Positions 25,232 to 35,716 of a DNA stretch of 64,000 bases are shown here, piece after piece; position 1 is the first letter of the stretch; the number at the start of each line of letters is the position of its first letter. The position numbers and the translations under genes were made by a program. The notes beneath the pieces were generated by a model, which saw only the letters and a list, made by a program, of their open reading frames with translations, did no database searches and was not told where the DNA came from. Source of the DNA: Caloramator fervidus (lineage in GTDB: Bacteria > Bacillota > Clostridia > Clostridiales > Caloramatoraceae); NCBI RefSeq assembly GCF_900108045.1, contig NZ_FNUK01000001.1, positions 34,300-98,299 on the forward strand, read 5' to 3'.

Positions 25232-26358
25232 AAAGATTGATGTTTGTTTTTTTGGCTATGCTAATTTTTGCAGGTTGCTGGGATAAAATTGAAATTGAAG
25301 ATAGAATATTTGTATATGGGATTGCAATTGATAAGGTTTCAAATGAATTGAATAAATCTAAAGGCCCCTTTTATGAATATGTAAATGAAAACATAGAGGT
25401 TACTTTTTTAATCCCCAATCCTTCTAAGGTTGTATCAGGAGAACAGAATGTTTTTGAAAACATAACTGTAAGGGCAGGAAGTATTCCGGAGGCTATAGAA
25501 AAGGTTTTTAAAAAGCAAAATAGGCACCTTTTCTTTGGTCATGAAAAGCTTTTAATACTTGGAGAGGCAGTTTTAAGGGATGATAAGATCTTAAAAGAAA
25601 TTGTAGATTGGATAGATAGGGATCCTCAAAAAAATAGATCTAGCTTTGTTGTTGCAACAAAGGATGTAAAAGGTATTATAAATATTACTCCAAAGCTTGA
25701 AAAACTTTTAGTTCCTTATATAATTGGAACCTTAAAAAATCAAGAGGAAGTTTCAACATTATTGAATATTGATTTTAATGGTTTTGTATCAAATTTTAAG
25801 GTTAACGGAGTTGCTATTTTACCTATTATAAATAAAGTAAAGGATGAAGGGGTTATAAAGAATGTGTTTTTAATAAAGGATTATAAGCTCTTAAAGGAAG
25901 TTGATGATAGATATATAAGAGGATATTCTATATTAACTAATTCTTTAAAGGGAGGAAGAAAACTATTTAAATACAAAGATCATGTTTTATCTTATCTTAT
26001 ATCAAATTCTCATGCTAGCCTAGAGGCAAAGGAGGAAGATGGCAAAATAAATTTTAATGTCAAGGTTAAAATGGAGGGAGATATTGAGGATTTTATTTTA
26101 AACGAAGATTTATTAAAGGCTGATATTGTTCATAATATCGAAAAAAGCATTAAAGAGCAGTTTGAAAACGAACTTTATGAGACGGTAAGGTATTTTCAAG
26201 ATACAGGATATGATTATCTTAAATTAAAGGATTGGACTAAAAAGCATCAGTATAGTCTTTATAAAAAATATGAAAAAAATTGGGATGAGGCTTTTAAAAC
26301 GGCAAAGTTTAATTTTGATTTTGAAGTTAAAATAAGAAGAGTAGGGGTTGTAAGATGA
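25228..26358 (+). CDS. spore germination lipoprotein GerKC/GerAC family
   Basis: 376 residues. A lipoprotein signal peptide ends in the lipobox FAGC followed by WDKIEIEDR, the standard opening of GerAC proteins. Family segments FGHEKLLILGE and DWIDRDPQKN follow. The C subunit is anchored on the outer face of the inner spore membrane and completes the receptor. GGGGGAGAG precedes ATG 25228, which overlaps the permease stop. Confidence 0.92.
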   Translation: MKRLMFVFLAMLIFAGCWDKIEIEDRIFVYGIAIDKVSNELNKSKGPFYEYVNENIEVTFLIPNPSKVVSGEQNVFENITVRAGSIPEAIEKVFKKQNRHLFFGHEKLLILGEAVLRDDKILKEIVDWIDRDPQKNRSSFVVATKDVKGIINITPKLEKLLVPYIIGTLKNQEEVSTLLNIDFNGFVSNFKVNGVAILPIINKVKDEGVIKNVFLIKDYKLLKEVDDRYIRGYSILTNSLKGGRKLFKYKDHVLSYLISNSHASLEAKEEDGKINFNVKVKMEGDIEDFILNEDLLKADIVHNIEKSIKEQFENELYETVRYFQDTGYDYLKLKDWTKKHQYSLYKKYEKNWDEAFKTAKFNFDFEVKIRRVGVVR

Positions 26359-26417
26359 ATAAAAAAATAAATTTTGGGAATACTTTAAGCTAAAGATAAA
26401 AATGAGGGGGACAAAGT

Positions 26418-27038
26418 ATGAGAAGAATAATAGCTTTTTTAACATCTTTAGTGTTGTTTGTTTTTATATTTGGAATAGGAAGCTTTAAAGATAAGGAGGA
26501 TATTATAAGATTTCATGTCATAGCAAACAGCGACAGCATAGAGGATCAAAGCGTAAAGCTTAAGGTTAGGGATAGAATATTAAAGGAATTTTACCCTATG
26601 TTAAAGGATGTAAAAGATTATGATGAGAGTTTAAAAATTTTAAAGGAGGATATATCAAAGGTTGAAGACATAGCAAACAGCGTTTTAAAGGAAAATGGAT
26701 TTAATTATACCGCCAAAGCATACATTGGAAAGTTTAATTTTCCTGCTAAGCAATATGGAGATTTAGTAGTTCCTCCAGGAGAATATATGGCCCTTAGAGT
26801 AGTTCTTGGAAAAGGAGAAGGTAAGAATTGGTGGTGTGTAATGTTCCCCCCTCTTTGTTTTATAGACATAACAAGAGGAAAAATTGATAAAGAAAGCGAG
26901 GAAATTCTTAAAAAGGCTCTTTATGAAGACAGCATAGATGTTTTTAAAACAAATAAAAAGAGTAAGATAGAGTTTAGATTAAAAAGTTTAGAAATAATAT
27001 CAAAGGCTATAAAAAGGGCAAAGATTGGGGCTAGATAG
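26418..27038 (+). CDS. spoIIR: stage II sporulation protein R
   Basis: 206 residues with an N-terminal signal or membrane segment (about 4-22), then the SpoIIR domain: IRFHVIANSDSIEDQSVKLK, the YGDLVVPPGEYMALRV region and WWCVMFPPLCFID. SpoIIR is secreted from the forespore and triggers SpoIIGA cleavage of pro-sigma-E in the mother cell. ATG 26418 follows GAGGGGG. The last 8 bases overlap the end of the convergent gene on the other strand. Confidence 0.92.
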   Translation: MRRIIAFLTSLVLFVFIFGIGSFKDKEDIIRFHVIANSDSIEDQSVKLKVRDRILKEFYPMLKDVKDYDESLKILKEDISKVEDIANSVLKENGFNYTAKAYIGKFNFPAKQYGDLVVPPGEYMALRVVLGKGEGKNWWCVMFPPLCFIDITRGKIDKESEEILKKALYEDSIDVFKTNKKSKIEFRLKSLEIISKAIKRAKIGAR

Positions 27039-28152
27039 CCTCATTCTTTGCCATTTTTAATAGAAGATTTGCAATATCTTTAGAGGCGTTTGGCTTTGCC
27101 TTTTCTCTTGCCATATCCTGCATATATTTTAATCTTGTTTTGCTTGAGATTATTTGATTTATCAAAATTGGTATGTTTTCTACTTTTCTTGCGTAGGCTG
27201 CTATTCCGCAGTTTAAAAGGTATTCTGTATTTTTTTCCTCTTGGCCGGGTATTGGATTTGATAATATAATTGGAAGGCCTTTTACTAAGGCTTCGCTTAT
27301 TGTAAGGCCTCCGGGTTTTGTTATTAATATATCGCTTGCTGACATTAAAAGATTTATATTCTCTGTATAGCCTAGTATTTTTGTTTTTTTATTTGATTTA
27401 TTTGCTAAATTTATAAGTTGATTTTTTAAAAAGGTGTTGTGGCCAGCAACTGCTATTATTTGAACATCTAAATCGCTATATATTAATCTTTCAAATATTT
27501 CCTTTATATTTCCTATTCCAAGGCCTCCCCCCATTAAAAGAAGGGTTAGCTTATCTTCAAGATCCAAGGTTTTTCTAGCATAGGATTTGTCTATATGATT
27601 TAAAAATTCAGGGGATACAGGAATTCCTATTGGATATATTTTTTCTTTAGTTACGCCAAAATTTAAAAGGTCTTCTACAAAATCTTCATTGGGTATTATA
27701 TATGCATCTATGCGTTCGTGAATCCAAAAAGGGTGCGGTGCATAGTCTGTCAATATTGCAATTGCTGGTATGTTTGTTTTGCCTTTTCTTTTTAATATAG
27801 ACATAATTTCTATAGGGAAAGGGTGGGTGCAAAGAACCACATCAGGTTTTTTTTCATCTAATAAATTTTTAAGTTTTATTGAAAAAAGGTCGTGGACTAG
27901 GTTTGAAATAGCTGATATAGCATCTTCGTTTTCGGAATAGTAGTAAAGCTTCCCATAAAGTTTGGGAGTCTTTTTTAATGATTTTAAATATCCTCCGATT
28001 ATTAACTTATCTACTATAGGGTTTATATATTTTAAAGTATCTATTATTTCAAAATCAACATCTATGTTATTTTCTTCATAATATCTTTTTATAGCCTCTG
28101 CAGCTTTTTCATGACCTTTTCCTGCTGAAACTGTAAGGGCAATTATTTTCAA
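27031..28152 (-). CDS. MGDG-synthase/UgtP-like glycosyltransferase (GT28)
   Basis: 373 residues. The opening LKIIALTVSAGKGHEKAAEA is the Gly-rich motif of MGDG synthase-type enzymes, and the C-terminal half has GGLGIGNIKE and ITKPGGLTISEALVKGLP for nucleotide-sugar binding. Relatives transfer glucose or galactose to diacylglycerol for glycolipids and lipoteichoic acid anchors. The TTG at 28152 is chosen because AAGAGGTGAT precedes it; a GTG at 28161 lies within that ribosome site. It is convergent with spoIIR. Confidence 0.82.
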   Translation of the reverse strand: MKIIALTVSAGKGHEKAAEAIKRYYEENNIDVDFEIIDTLKYINPIVDKLIIGGYLKSLKKTPKLYGKLYYYSENEDAISAISNLVHDLFSIKLKNLLDEKKPDVVLCTHPFPIEIMSILKRKGKTNIPAIAILTDYAPHPFWIHERIDAYIIPNEDFVEDLLNFGVTKEKIYPIGIPVSPEFLNHIDKSYARKTLDLEDKLTLLLMGGGLGIGNIKEIFERLIYSDLDVQIIAVAGHNTFLKNQLINLANKSNKKTKILGYTENINLLMSASDILITKPGGLTISEALVKGLPIILSNPIPGQEEKNTEYLLNCGIAAYARKVENIPILINQIISSKTRLKYMQDMAREKAKPNASKDIANLLLKMAKNEAI

Positions 28153-28310
28153 TATTATCACCTCTTAGGTTAAATTATATACTAATTTAAAGTATAAAGT
28201 GTTTATATTACAAAGGATTAACATAAACTTTAAAAAAATTTTAATTTAAATACATATTAATGAAAAAAATGTAAAAAATATCTTTAGAGTTGTTTTAAAG
28301 GAGGGATTAT

Positions 28311-28784
28311 ATGAAAAGAATAGTTCAAATATTCCTTCCGTCCTTAATATTATTTTTTATATTTCAAGTAATTATGCAATTTAATTCTACTGAAGCTGTA
28401 TCATATAAATCTTTTAAAAAATCAAAAATTCAAAGAAGTGATGTCAACCTTCTTGCAAGGGCTATAAATGGAGAAGCAAGAGGGGAGCCTTATATAGGAC
28501 AGGTTGCAGTTGGTGCTGTTATAATAAACAGAACAAGGGATCCAAGATTTCCAAATACAATAGCTGGAGTTATTTATCAGCCAGGCGCCTTTACAGCAGT
28601 ATCTGATGGTCAGATAAATGCAAAGCTTGAAAAAACTCCTGTAAGAGCTGCTAACGATGCGTTAAACGGCTGGGATCCTTCAGGTGGAGCACTTTATTAT
28701 TATAATCCTGCAAAAACAACTAATAAATGGATATGGTCAAGACCTGTTATAAAAAGAATAGGAAAACATGTTTTTTGTAAGTAG
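28311..28784 (+). CDS. spore cortex-lytic enzyme, SleB/CwlJ-type hydrolase
   Basis: 157 residues: a signal peptide (about 1-30) and one Hydrolase_2 domain (about 45-157) with the catalytic region LARAINGEARGEPYIGQVAV. SleB and CwlJ cleave spore cortex peptidoglycan at muramic-lactam during germination. B. subtilis SleB is about twice as long and has an N-terminal peptidoglycan-binding domain that is missing here. The secretion signal and the adjacent ypeB gene nevertheless point to SleB rather than CwlJ. ATG 28311 follows AAGGAGGG. Confidence 0.88.
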   Translation: MKRIVQIFLPSLILFFIFQVIMQFNSTEAVSYKSFKKSKIQRSDVNLLARAINGEARGEPYIGQVAVGAVIINRTRDPRFPNTIAGVIYQPGAFTAVSDGQINAKLEKTPVRAANDALNGWDPSGGALYYYNPAKTTNKWIWSRPVIKRIGKHVFCK

Positions 28785-28794
28785 GAGGGATATT

Positions 28795-30147
28795 ATGTTT
28801 AACAAAAGATCTTTTCTTGCTATAATAGTTTCAATTATAGTTGTTGGAACATCAACATATAGTTTTTTGCTATATCTTGATAGAAAGGAATTTAGAAATT
28901 ATCTTCAAGGACAATATCAAAGAAGCTTGTATGATCTTATTTCAAGCGTTGAAGGAATTCAAGTTTCTTTATCAAAGGCTAGAGTTACATCTTCTCCAAA
29001 GCAGGCCCTTATACTTTTTAGCGATATTTGGAGGCAGGCAAGTATTGCACAGGATAAGCTTAATTCTCTACCAATTCCTCACAATGCGATTAGTCAAACT
29101 ACTAAATTTTTAACTCAAGTTGGAGATTTTTGTTACTCACTTTTAAAAACTATAAATTCTGGGCAAAGCCTTTCAGAAGCAGATATTAATACTATAGAAA
29201 AGCTTACAGACTTTGCAGGATATTTAAATGTGGAACTTCACAATTTAGAGAGGGATATAAGCCAAGGAAATATAGATTGGACTGAAATTAAAAATCAGGG
29301 ATCTTCTATGTTTAGAAGAAATCTTTCTGAAACTGTCGATATGAAATTTGAAAGAATTGCTAAAGAACTTCAGCAATATCCGACGTTAATATATGATGGA
29401 CCTTTTTCTGAAAATGTTTTAAATATAAAACCTAGAATTTTAAATGAAAGGGAAGTTTCACAGGATGAAGCAAAAAAGATAGCAGCAAAAATAATTGGAG
29501 AAAATAGGGTAGAATCTATATCAATATACAGCGATAAGACCAGTGATAAAATACCAACCTATGCTTTTTCTGTAAAGGTAAAGGGTAGAAAGGATAGCAT
29601 AAGCATTGACATTAGCAAAAATGGAGGAAATGTAGTTTATATGATTGACCCTAGGGATGTTTCAAAACAAACTATAAAAATTAATAAAGCAGTTGATATA
29701 GGACTTAAGTTTTTAGAAAGAATTGGATATAAATCTATGATTCCTACATATGTTTTAAAATATGATAATGTAGCTGTTATAAATTATGTTTACGTTCAGG
29801 ATAGGGTTGTTGTTTATCCTGATCAAATAAAGCTTAAAGTTGCCCTTGATAATGGTGATATAGTTGGAATAGAGGCTATGCATTATTTAACTTCCCATAC
29901 TCAAAGGGATATAAAAAAGCCTAGGATTTCAGTAGAAGAGGCAAGACAAAATGTAAGTAAAAAACTAGATATAAAAAATGTAAGGCTTTGTATAATACCT
30001 ATGGAATCTTTAAGGGAAGTTTATTGTTATGAGTTTTATGGAACATACAGGGGAGAAAAATTCTTGGTTTACATAAATGCAATAGATGGAACAGAAGAAA
30101 GAATTTTAAAGATTATAGATACTCCAAATGGTGAGCTTACAATGTAA
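28795..30147 (+). CDS. ypeB: germination protein YpeB
   Basis: 450 residues: one N-terminal membrane anchor (about 8-25), a helical region, and C-terminal PepSY-type domains (repeats around 228-300 and 382-450). In Bacillus YpeB and SleB need each other for stability in the spore; the gene pair is together here, 10 bases apart. ATG 28795 after GGAGGG is used instead of an ATG at 28768 that overlaps the sleB-type gene. Confidence 0.9.
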   Translation: MFNKRSFLAIIVSIIVVGTSTYSFLLYLDRKEFRNYLQGQYQRSLYDLISSVEGIQVSLSKARVTSSPKQALILFSDIWRQASIAQDKLNSLPIPHNAISQTTKFLTQVGDFCYSLLKTINSGQSLSEADINTIEKLTDFAGYLNVELHNLERDISQGNIDWTEIKNQGSSMFRRNLSETVDMKFERIAKELQQYPTLIYDGPFSENVLNIKPRILNEREVSQDEAKKIAAKIIGENRVESISIYSDKTSDKIPTYAFSVKVKGRKDSISIDISKNGGNVVYMIDPRDVSKQTIKINKAVDIGLKFLERIGYKSMIPTYVLKYDNVAVINYVYVQDRVVVYPDQIKLKVALDNGDIVGIEAMHYLTSHTQRDIKKPRISVEEARQNVSKKLDIKNVRLCIIPMESLREVYCYEFYGTYRGEKFLVYINAIDGTEERILKIIDTPNGELTM

Positions 30148-30159
30148 AATATTACATGA

Positions 30160-30189
30160 TTAATATTTAAATCTTAGGGAAACATAATT
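30160..30189 (+). promoter_or_regulatory. sigma-G type promoter of the SASP gene
   Basis: TTAATA (30160-30165), a 17-base spacer and CATAATT (30183-30189) resemble the forespore sigma-G consensus TGAATA and CATACTA. SASP genes are classic sigma-G targets. Confidence 0.55.
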
Positions 30190-30215
30190 GTAGGAACAAA
30201 ACAGGGGGGATGAAA

Positions 30216-30392
30216 ATGTCAAGAAGACATGGGATTATGTCAGAGGCTTTAAAATACGAGCTTGCAAAAGAACTTGGAGTTTATGACATAGTCCAAAGAG
30301 AAGGTTGGGGTTCAGTAACTTCAAGGGATTGTGGTAATTTAGTTGCGGCAGCGATAAGATATGCCTCAAGGTTAGTTGAGGAAAAAAGATAA
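30216..30392 (+). CDS. small acid-soluble spore protein, alpha/beta type
   Basis: 58 residues. The two alpha/beta SASP blocks are present: LKYELAKELGVYD and SVTSRDCGNLVAAAIRYA. These proteins coat forespore DNA and protect it; they are later cleaved by the protease GPR. ATG 30216 is preferred over ATG 30210, which lies too close to the G-run ribosome site. It has an own promoter and terminator. Confidence 0.92.
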   Translation: MSRRHGIMSEALKYELAKELGVYDIVQREGWGSVTSRDCGNLVAAAIRYASRLVEEKR

Positions 30393-30422
30393 GCGGGTGC
30401 CTTTGCACCCGCTTAATTTTTA
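30391..30422 (+). terminator. Rho-independent terminator
   Basis: AAGCGGGTGC (30391-30400) pairs with GCACCCGCTT (30405-30414), then a T tract. Confidence 0.9.
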
Positions 30423-30502
30423 CTTTACAAATACCTTATGTTGTTTTATTATTTACTTGTTATAAAAGAATATAATTATTATAGAAAATTTAAAGGTAGG
30501 GG

Positions 30503-31315
30503 ATGAGATTGGATCCAAGGCCTATAGGAGTTTTTGATTCTGGAATAGGAGGATTAACGGTAGTAAAGGAAATAATGGAATTTCTTCCAAATGAAAATAT
30601 AGTATATTTTGGAGATACAGCAAGGGTTCCTTATGGTTCAAAATCAGCAGAAACTGTAATAAGGTTTGCTTTTCAAAATACTAGGTTTTTACTTACTAAA
30701 GATGTAAAGGCTATTGTTGTTGCTTGTAATACAGCTTCTGCAGTAGCTCTTAAAATGCTTCAAGAATCCTTTGATGTTCCTATAATTGGAGTTATAAGCC
30801 CTGGTGCTAATGCTGCAGTTAAAGCTACAAAAAATAAAAAAATAGGTATTATAGGAACAGAAGGGACTATAAACAGCAGAGCCTATGAAAAGGAGATAAA
30901 GAGGCTTTTGCCGGATGCAGAAATTTTTGCATATCCTTGTCCTTTGTTTGTTCCAATAGTTGAAGAAGGTTGGGCTAATACTAAAGTTTCATATATGGTT
31001 GCTGAGGAATATTTAAAACCCCTTAAGGCTTCTTTAATTGATTCTTTGGTTATGGGATGTACTCATTATCCTCTTTTGACTAAAGTTGTTGATGATGTTT
31101 TAGATCATAAGGTTAAGCTTATAAATCCTGCAAGGGAGACAGCTATAGAATTGAAAAATATTTTAATTCAAAATGGGATTGAAAACAAAGAGGATGCTTT
31201 AGGACAGTATGAATATTATGTAAGCGATAATCCTGAAAAATTTAAAAGGGTTGGAGGAAACTTCTTAGAGCATGATATAATTAATATTAAAAAGATAGAC
31301 ATAGAAAAATACTAG
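30503..31315 (+). CDS. murI: glutamate racemase
   Basis: 270 residues. Motifs: IGVFDSGIGGLTVVKEI at the N-terminus, catalytic VACNTASA with Cys, and the second catalytic MGCTHYPLL with Cys-Thr-His. MurI makes D-glutamate for peptidoglycan. ATG 30503 is used, but a TTG at 30509 is equally well placed behind AGGGG. The next gene follows by 11 bases. Confidence 0.95.
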   Translation: MRLDPRPIGVFDSGIGGLTVVKEIMEFLPNENIVYFGDTARVPYGSKSAETVIRFAFQNTRFLLTKDVKAIVVACNTASAVALKMLQESFDVPIIGVISPGANAAVKATKNKKIGIIGTEGTINSRAYEKEIKRLLPDAEIFAYPCPLFVPIVEEGWANTKVSYMVAEEYLKPLKASLIDSLVMGCTHYPLLTKVVDDVLDHKVKLINPARETAIELKNILIQNGIENKEDALGQYEYYVSDNPEKFKRVGGNFLEHDIINIKKIDIEKY

Positions 31316-31326
31316 TAGGTGATAGC

Positions 31327-31752
31327 ATGACTAAAAAGAAGGCAATTATTTCAGTTAAAACAGTTCAAGACATAGATGGAGAAAGGGAAGTTATAGAGCT
31401 TGTTACTGAAGGGGATTTTTATAGACTTGGAGAGGATTTTATTGCTGAATATGATGAGACAGAAATATCAGGAATGGAAGGAACAAAAACAACCCTTAAA
31501 ATTGAAAAGGATAAAGTAAGTATTATAAGAAGAGGGACTACTAATTCCGATCTTGAATTTAAAAAGGGAGAAACCACCTTTAGCTTGTATAGTACACCTT
31601 TTGGGGTTTTAAATATTACAATAAAGCCTATTTTAGTTCAAATCAACGTTGATGAAAATGGTGGAAATGTAAAACTTGAGTATCAAGTAAATACTAATAA
31701 CTCTGGATTTATCGAAAATGTTTTAGAACTTAAGATAACTCCTAAAAATTAA
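31327..31752 (+). CDS. DUF1934 family protein (YwiB-like)
   Basis: 141 residues forming a predicted calycin-like beta barrel with the family pattern GDFYRLGEDFIAEYDETEISG and LYSTPFGVLNI. Function unknown; it commonly sits near murI or argS in Firmicutes. ATG 31327 follows AGGTGATAG. It ends at a strong terminator, so murI and this gene form a two-gene unit. Confidence 0.82.
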   Translation: MTKKKAIISVKTVQDIDGEREVIELVTEGDFYRLGEDFIAEYDETEISGMEGTKTTLKIEKDKVSIIRRGTTNSDLEFKKGETTFSLYSTPFGVLNITIKPILVQINVDENGGNVKLEYQVNTNNSGFIENVLELKITPKN

Positions 31753-31781
31753 AACACCCTTTTGGGTGTTTTAATTTTTTT
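31747..31781 (+). terminator. Rho-independent terminator
   Basis: AATTAAAACACCC (31747-31759) pairs with GGGTGTTTTAATT (31764-31776), followed by T residues. The next 200 bases up to 31979 are AT-rich with no feature I can name. Confidence 0.88.
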
Positions 31782-31979
31782 ATCTTAAAGTTATATTAAA
31801 GTTAAAGTTTAAGTTGAAGTTTATTACAATAATTAACAATTTATTACTTCAACAGGATATTTTGTAAAAAAATAAAGGATTTATATTTTTATGTTTTTCT
31901 ACAAAAGTTAACATTGTTTAATTTTAAAGATAATGCTAATATATAATTTGAAAAACATTGGAAAAAAAGAGGGGGATTT

Positions 31980-32885
31980 ATGGAATATTTTGTTGGAAGC
32001 AGCAGCAAAATTGAAGAGGTAAAAAGATTAGCACAAATTGTTGCAAATTCTTCTTCTCCTTTGCTTATATATGGAGAGACTGGAACAGGAAAGGAAGTTT
32101 TGGTTAAGTATATTCATAAGGTAGGAAATAGAAAAAATAAACCCCTTGTAATTCAAAACTGTGCTGCTGTTCCTTCGAATCTTTTAGAAAGTATTTTGTT
32201 TGGAACAGTAAAGGGGGCTTTTACTGAGGCTGCTGATAAAAAGGGGCTTTTTGAAATTGCAGATGGGGGTATTTTATACCTTGATGAATTAAATTCTATG
32301 CCAATTGAGCTTCAAGGAAAGCTGCTTAGGGTTTTAGAAGATGGAATTGTAAGGAGAATAGGTTCTTTAAGTGAAGTTAAAGTTGATGTTAAAGTTATAG
32401 CCTCAGTTAATGTCGAACCTAAAAAGTGTATCGAAAAAGGGATTTTAAGGAAGGATCTTTTCTACAGATTAAGCGTTTTTTACATAAAGCTTCCTGAACT
32501 TAAAGATAGAAAAGAGGACATAAAGGAGCTTTGTAGTTATTTTATCGATTTATTTAATAAAAAATTAAACAAGAACATAAAGGGAATATCTAAGGAAGTT
32601 ATGGAGTATTTTTTAAATTATGATTGGCCTGGAAATATAAGGGAGCTTAAAAATTTAATAGAGGCTGTTGTAAATTTAAAGGAGGAAGGTTTTATTACTT
32701 TAGATGATATTCCAGAGCACATTAAAAAAGAAAAAAAGGGCCTTGAGGAAATGGTTAATGAATTTGAAAAGAATTTAATAAAGGAAGCTCTTTTAATTTA
32801 TGATGGAAATATAACAAAAGCTGCTAATTTTTTAAAAATTCCAAGGCAAACTTTGCAGTATAAAATTAAAAAATATGGCATATGA
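31980..32885 (+). CDS. sigma-54-type AAA+ activator without sensor domain
   Basis: 301 residues. The AAA+ core begins almost at residue 1: Walker A GETGTGKE, the sigma-54 loop reading GAFTEA instead of GAFTGA, Walker B ILYLDELN, and the Arg-finger region LRKDLFYRLSVF. A C-terminal Fis-type helix-turn-helix follows (about 275-301). There is no receiver, PAS or ACT domain, as in PspF, so a partner protein or the level of expression would have to control it. The target genes are unknown; no sigma-54 promoter was recognised close by. ATG 31980 follows GAGGGGG. Confidence 0.85.
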   Translation: MEYFVGSSSKIEEVKRLAQIVANSSSPLLIYGETGTGKEVLVKYIHKVGNRKNKPLVIQNCAAVPSNLLESILFGTVKGAFTEAADKKGLFEIADGGILYLDELNSMPIELQGKLLRVLEDGIVRRIGSLSEVKVDVKVIASVNVEPKKCIEKGILRKDLFYRLSVFYIKLPELKDRKEDIKELCSYFIDLFNKKLNKNIKGISKEVMEYFLNYDWPGNIRELKNLIEAVVNLKEEGFITLDDIPEHIKKEKKGLEEMVNEFEKNLIKEALLIYDGNITKAANFLKIPRQTLQYKIKKYGI

Positions 32886-32916
32886 ATAATATTAAGTTAA
32901 TTTTAGGAGGGGTAGT

Positions 32917-33558
32917 ATGAGAATAAAATGGCTTGGCCATGCATGTTTTAAAATAACATCTTCAAAAGGAATTAGAATACTTACAGATCCCTTTGATGAT
33001 AACGTTGGGTATCCACTTCCTCAAGTTGAGGCTGATATAGTTACAATAAGCCATAATCATTATGATCATAATTTCATAGACTGCGTTAAAGGAAATTTTG
33101 AAGTTTTAAATAAAGTCGGAAATTTTTACATAAAAGACATAAATATAACTGGAGTTCATACATATCATGATGAGGAAAAAGGACAAAAAAGAGGAGATAA
33201 CATAGTTTATGTTTTTGATGTAGATGGAATTAGAGTTTGCCATTTGGGAGATCTAGGGCATATTTTAACTCCTGCTCAGGTTGAAATGATAGGAAGGGTT
33301 GATGTTCTTTTAGTTCCTGTTGGAGGAACTTATACTATAGATGCTGAAGGTGCTCATGCTGTTGTAAAGCTTTTAAATCCTAAGATAGTAATTCCTATGC
33401 ATTTTAAGACGGATGTTTTGAAATTTAATTTAGATTCTGTTGAAAAGTTTCTAGATAAGTATTCAAATGTAGAAAGGTTAAGGGTTCCTGTCCTTGAAGT
33501 AAAAAATGAAGATTTAAATAAAGATGAATTAAAAGTTGTGGTTTTAAATTATAAATAA
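32917..33558 (+). CDS. metal-dependent hydrolase, MBL fold (UPF0173/YtkL-like)
   Basis: 213 residues with the metallo-beta-lactamase motif SHNHYDHN at about 48-55, further metal ligands in GVHTYHDEE and HLGDLGH, and a C-terminal His in PMHFKTD. This matches the UPF0173 group, which is widespread but has no agreed substrate. ATG 32917 follows GGAGGGG. It begins 31 bases after the regulator gene and may be co-transcribed. Confidence 0.85.
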   Translation: MRIKWLGHACFKITSSKGIRILTDPFDDNVGYPLPQVEADIVTISHNHYDHNFIDCVKGNFEVLNKVGNFYIKDINITGVHTYHDEEKGQKRGDNIVYVFDVDGIRVCHLGDLGHILTPAQVEMIGRVDVLLVPVGGTYTIDAEGAHAVVKLLNPKIVIPMHFKTDVLKFNLDSVEKFLDKYSNVERLRVPVLEVKNEDLNKDELKVVVLNYK

Positions 33559-33582
33559 AGGCGGTTTACGCCTTTATTTTTT
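33553..33582 (+). terminator. Rho-independent terminator
   Basis: AAATAAAGGCG (33553-33563) pairs with CGCCTTTATTT (33569-33579), followed by T. Confidence 0.88.
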
Positions 33583-33583
33583 G

Positions 33584-35272
<1,689 letters not shown>

Positions 35273-35325
35273 AAAGAGGATTTTTAAATTTTATGTTGAA
35301 TATTTTTTAAAAGGAGGTGTTTAGG

Positions 35326-35715
35326 TTGTTTATAGATCCTAAGTTTAAAATTGCTTTAAAGTGTAAGGAATGTGGAAAATTTAAAGTATTTGACATAGAT
35401 CTTTTTAAGGAAAAATTGGGAAGTTTTCACTGTGATTGCAAAAATAATATTTTAAATTATGGTATTAAGGGAGCAAATATTATATTAGAAGCCGATTGCG
35501 TGTTTTGTAATAAAAAGCATAGATTAAAATTTAAAGTAAGAGATATAATTGAAAAACCTTTAAAAATAATTAACTGTCCTTTTACAGATTTTGAAATAAT
35601 TTTTGCTGGAAAAAATAATAGTGTTGATGATATAATAAGTAAGTATGAAAGCGATATGATTGAGCTTTTAAAACTTTTAGGTTTTGATATTCAAGTTAAT
35701 TTAAGGAGGTTTTGA
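35326..35715 (+). CDS. putative zinc-ribbon protein, unknown function
   Basis: 129 residues. Cysteines are grouped as CKEC (N-terminal), CDC (middle) and CVFC, suggesting two treble-clef or ribbon-like metal sites, followed by a beta-rich part and a C-terminal helix. No family is recognised. The TTG start at 35326 follows AAGGAGGTG; a GTG at 35317 lies within that ribosome site. The stop is one base before the transaldolase start region, so the two genes are in one unit. Confidence 0.65.
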   Translation: MFIDPKFKIALKCKECGKFKVFDIDLFKEKLGSFHCDCKNNILNYGIKGANIILEADCVFCNKKHRLKFKVRDIIEKPLKIINCPFTDFEIIFAGKNNSVDDIISKYESDMIELLKLLGFDIQVNLRRF

Positions 35716-35716
35716 T

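Noticed and set aside
31753..31979. Possible riboswitch in the gap before the sigma-54-type activator
   Set aside because: Beyond the terminator it is AT-rich with no paired helices or motif I could recognise.
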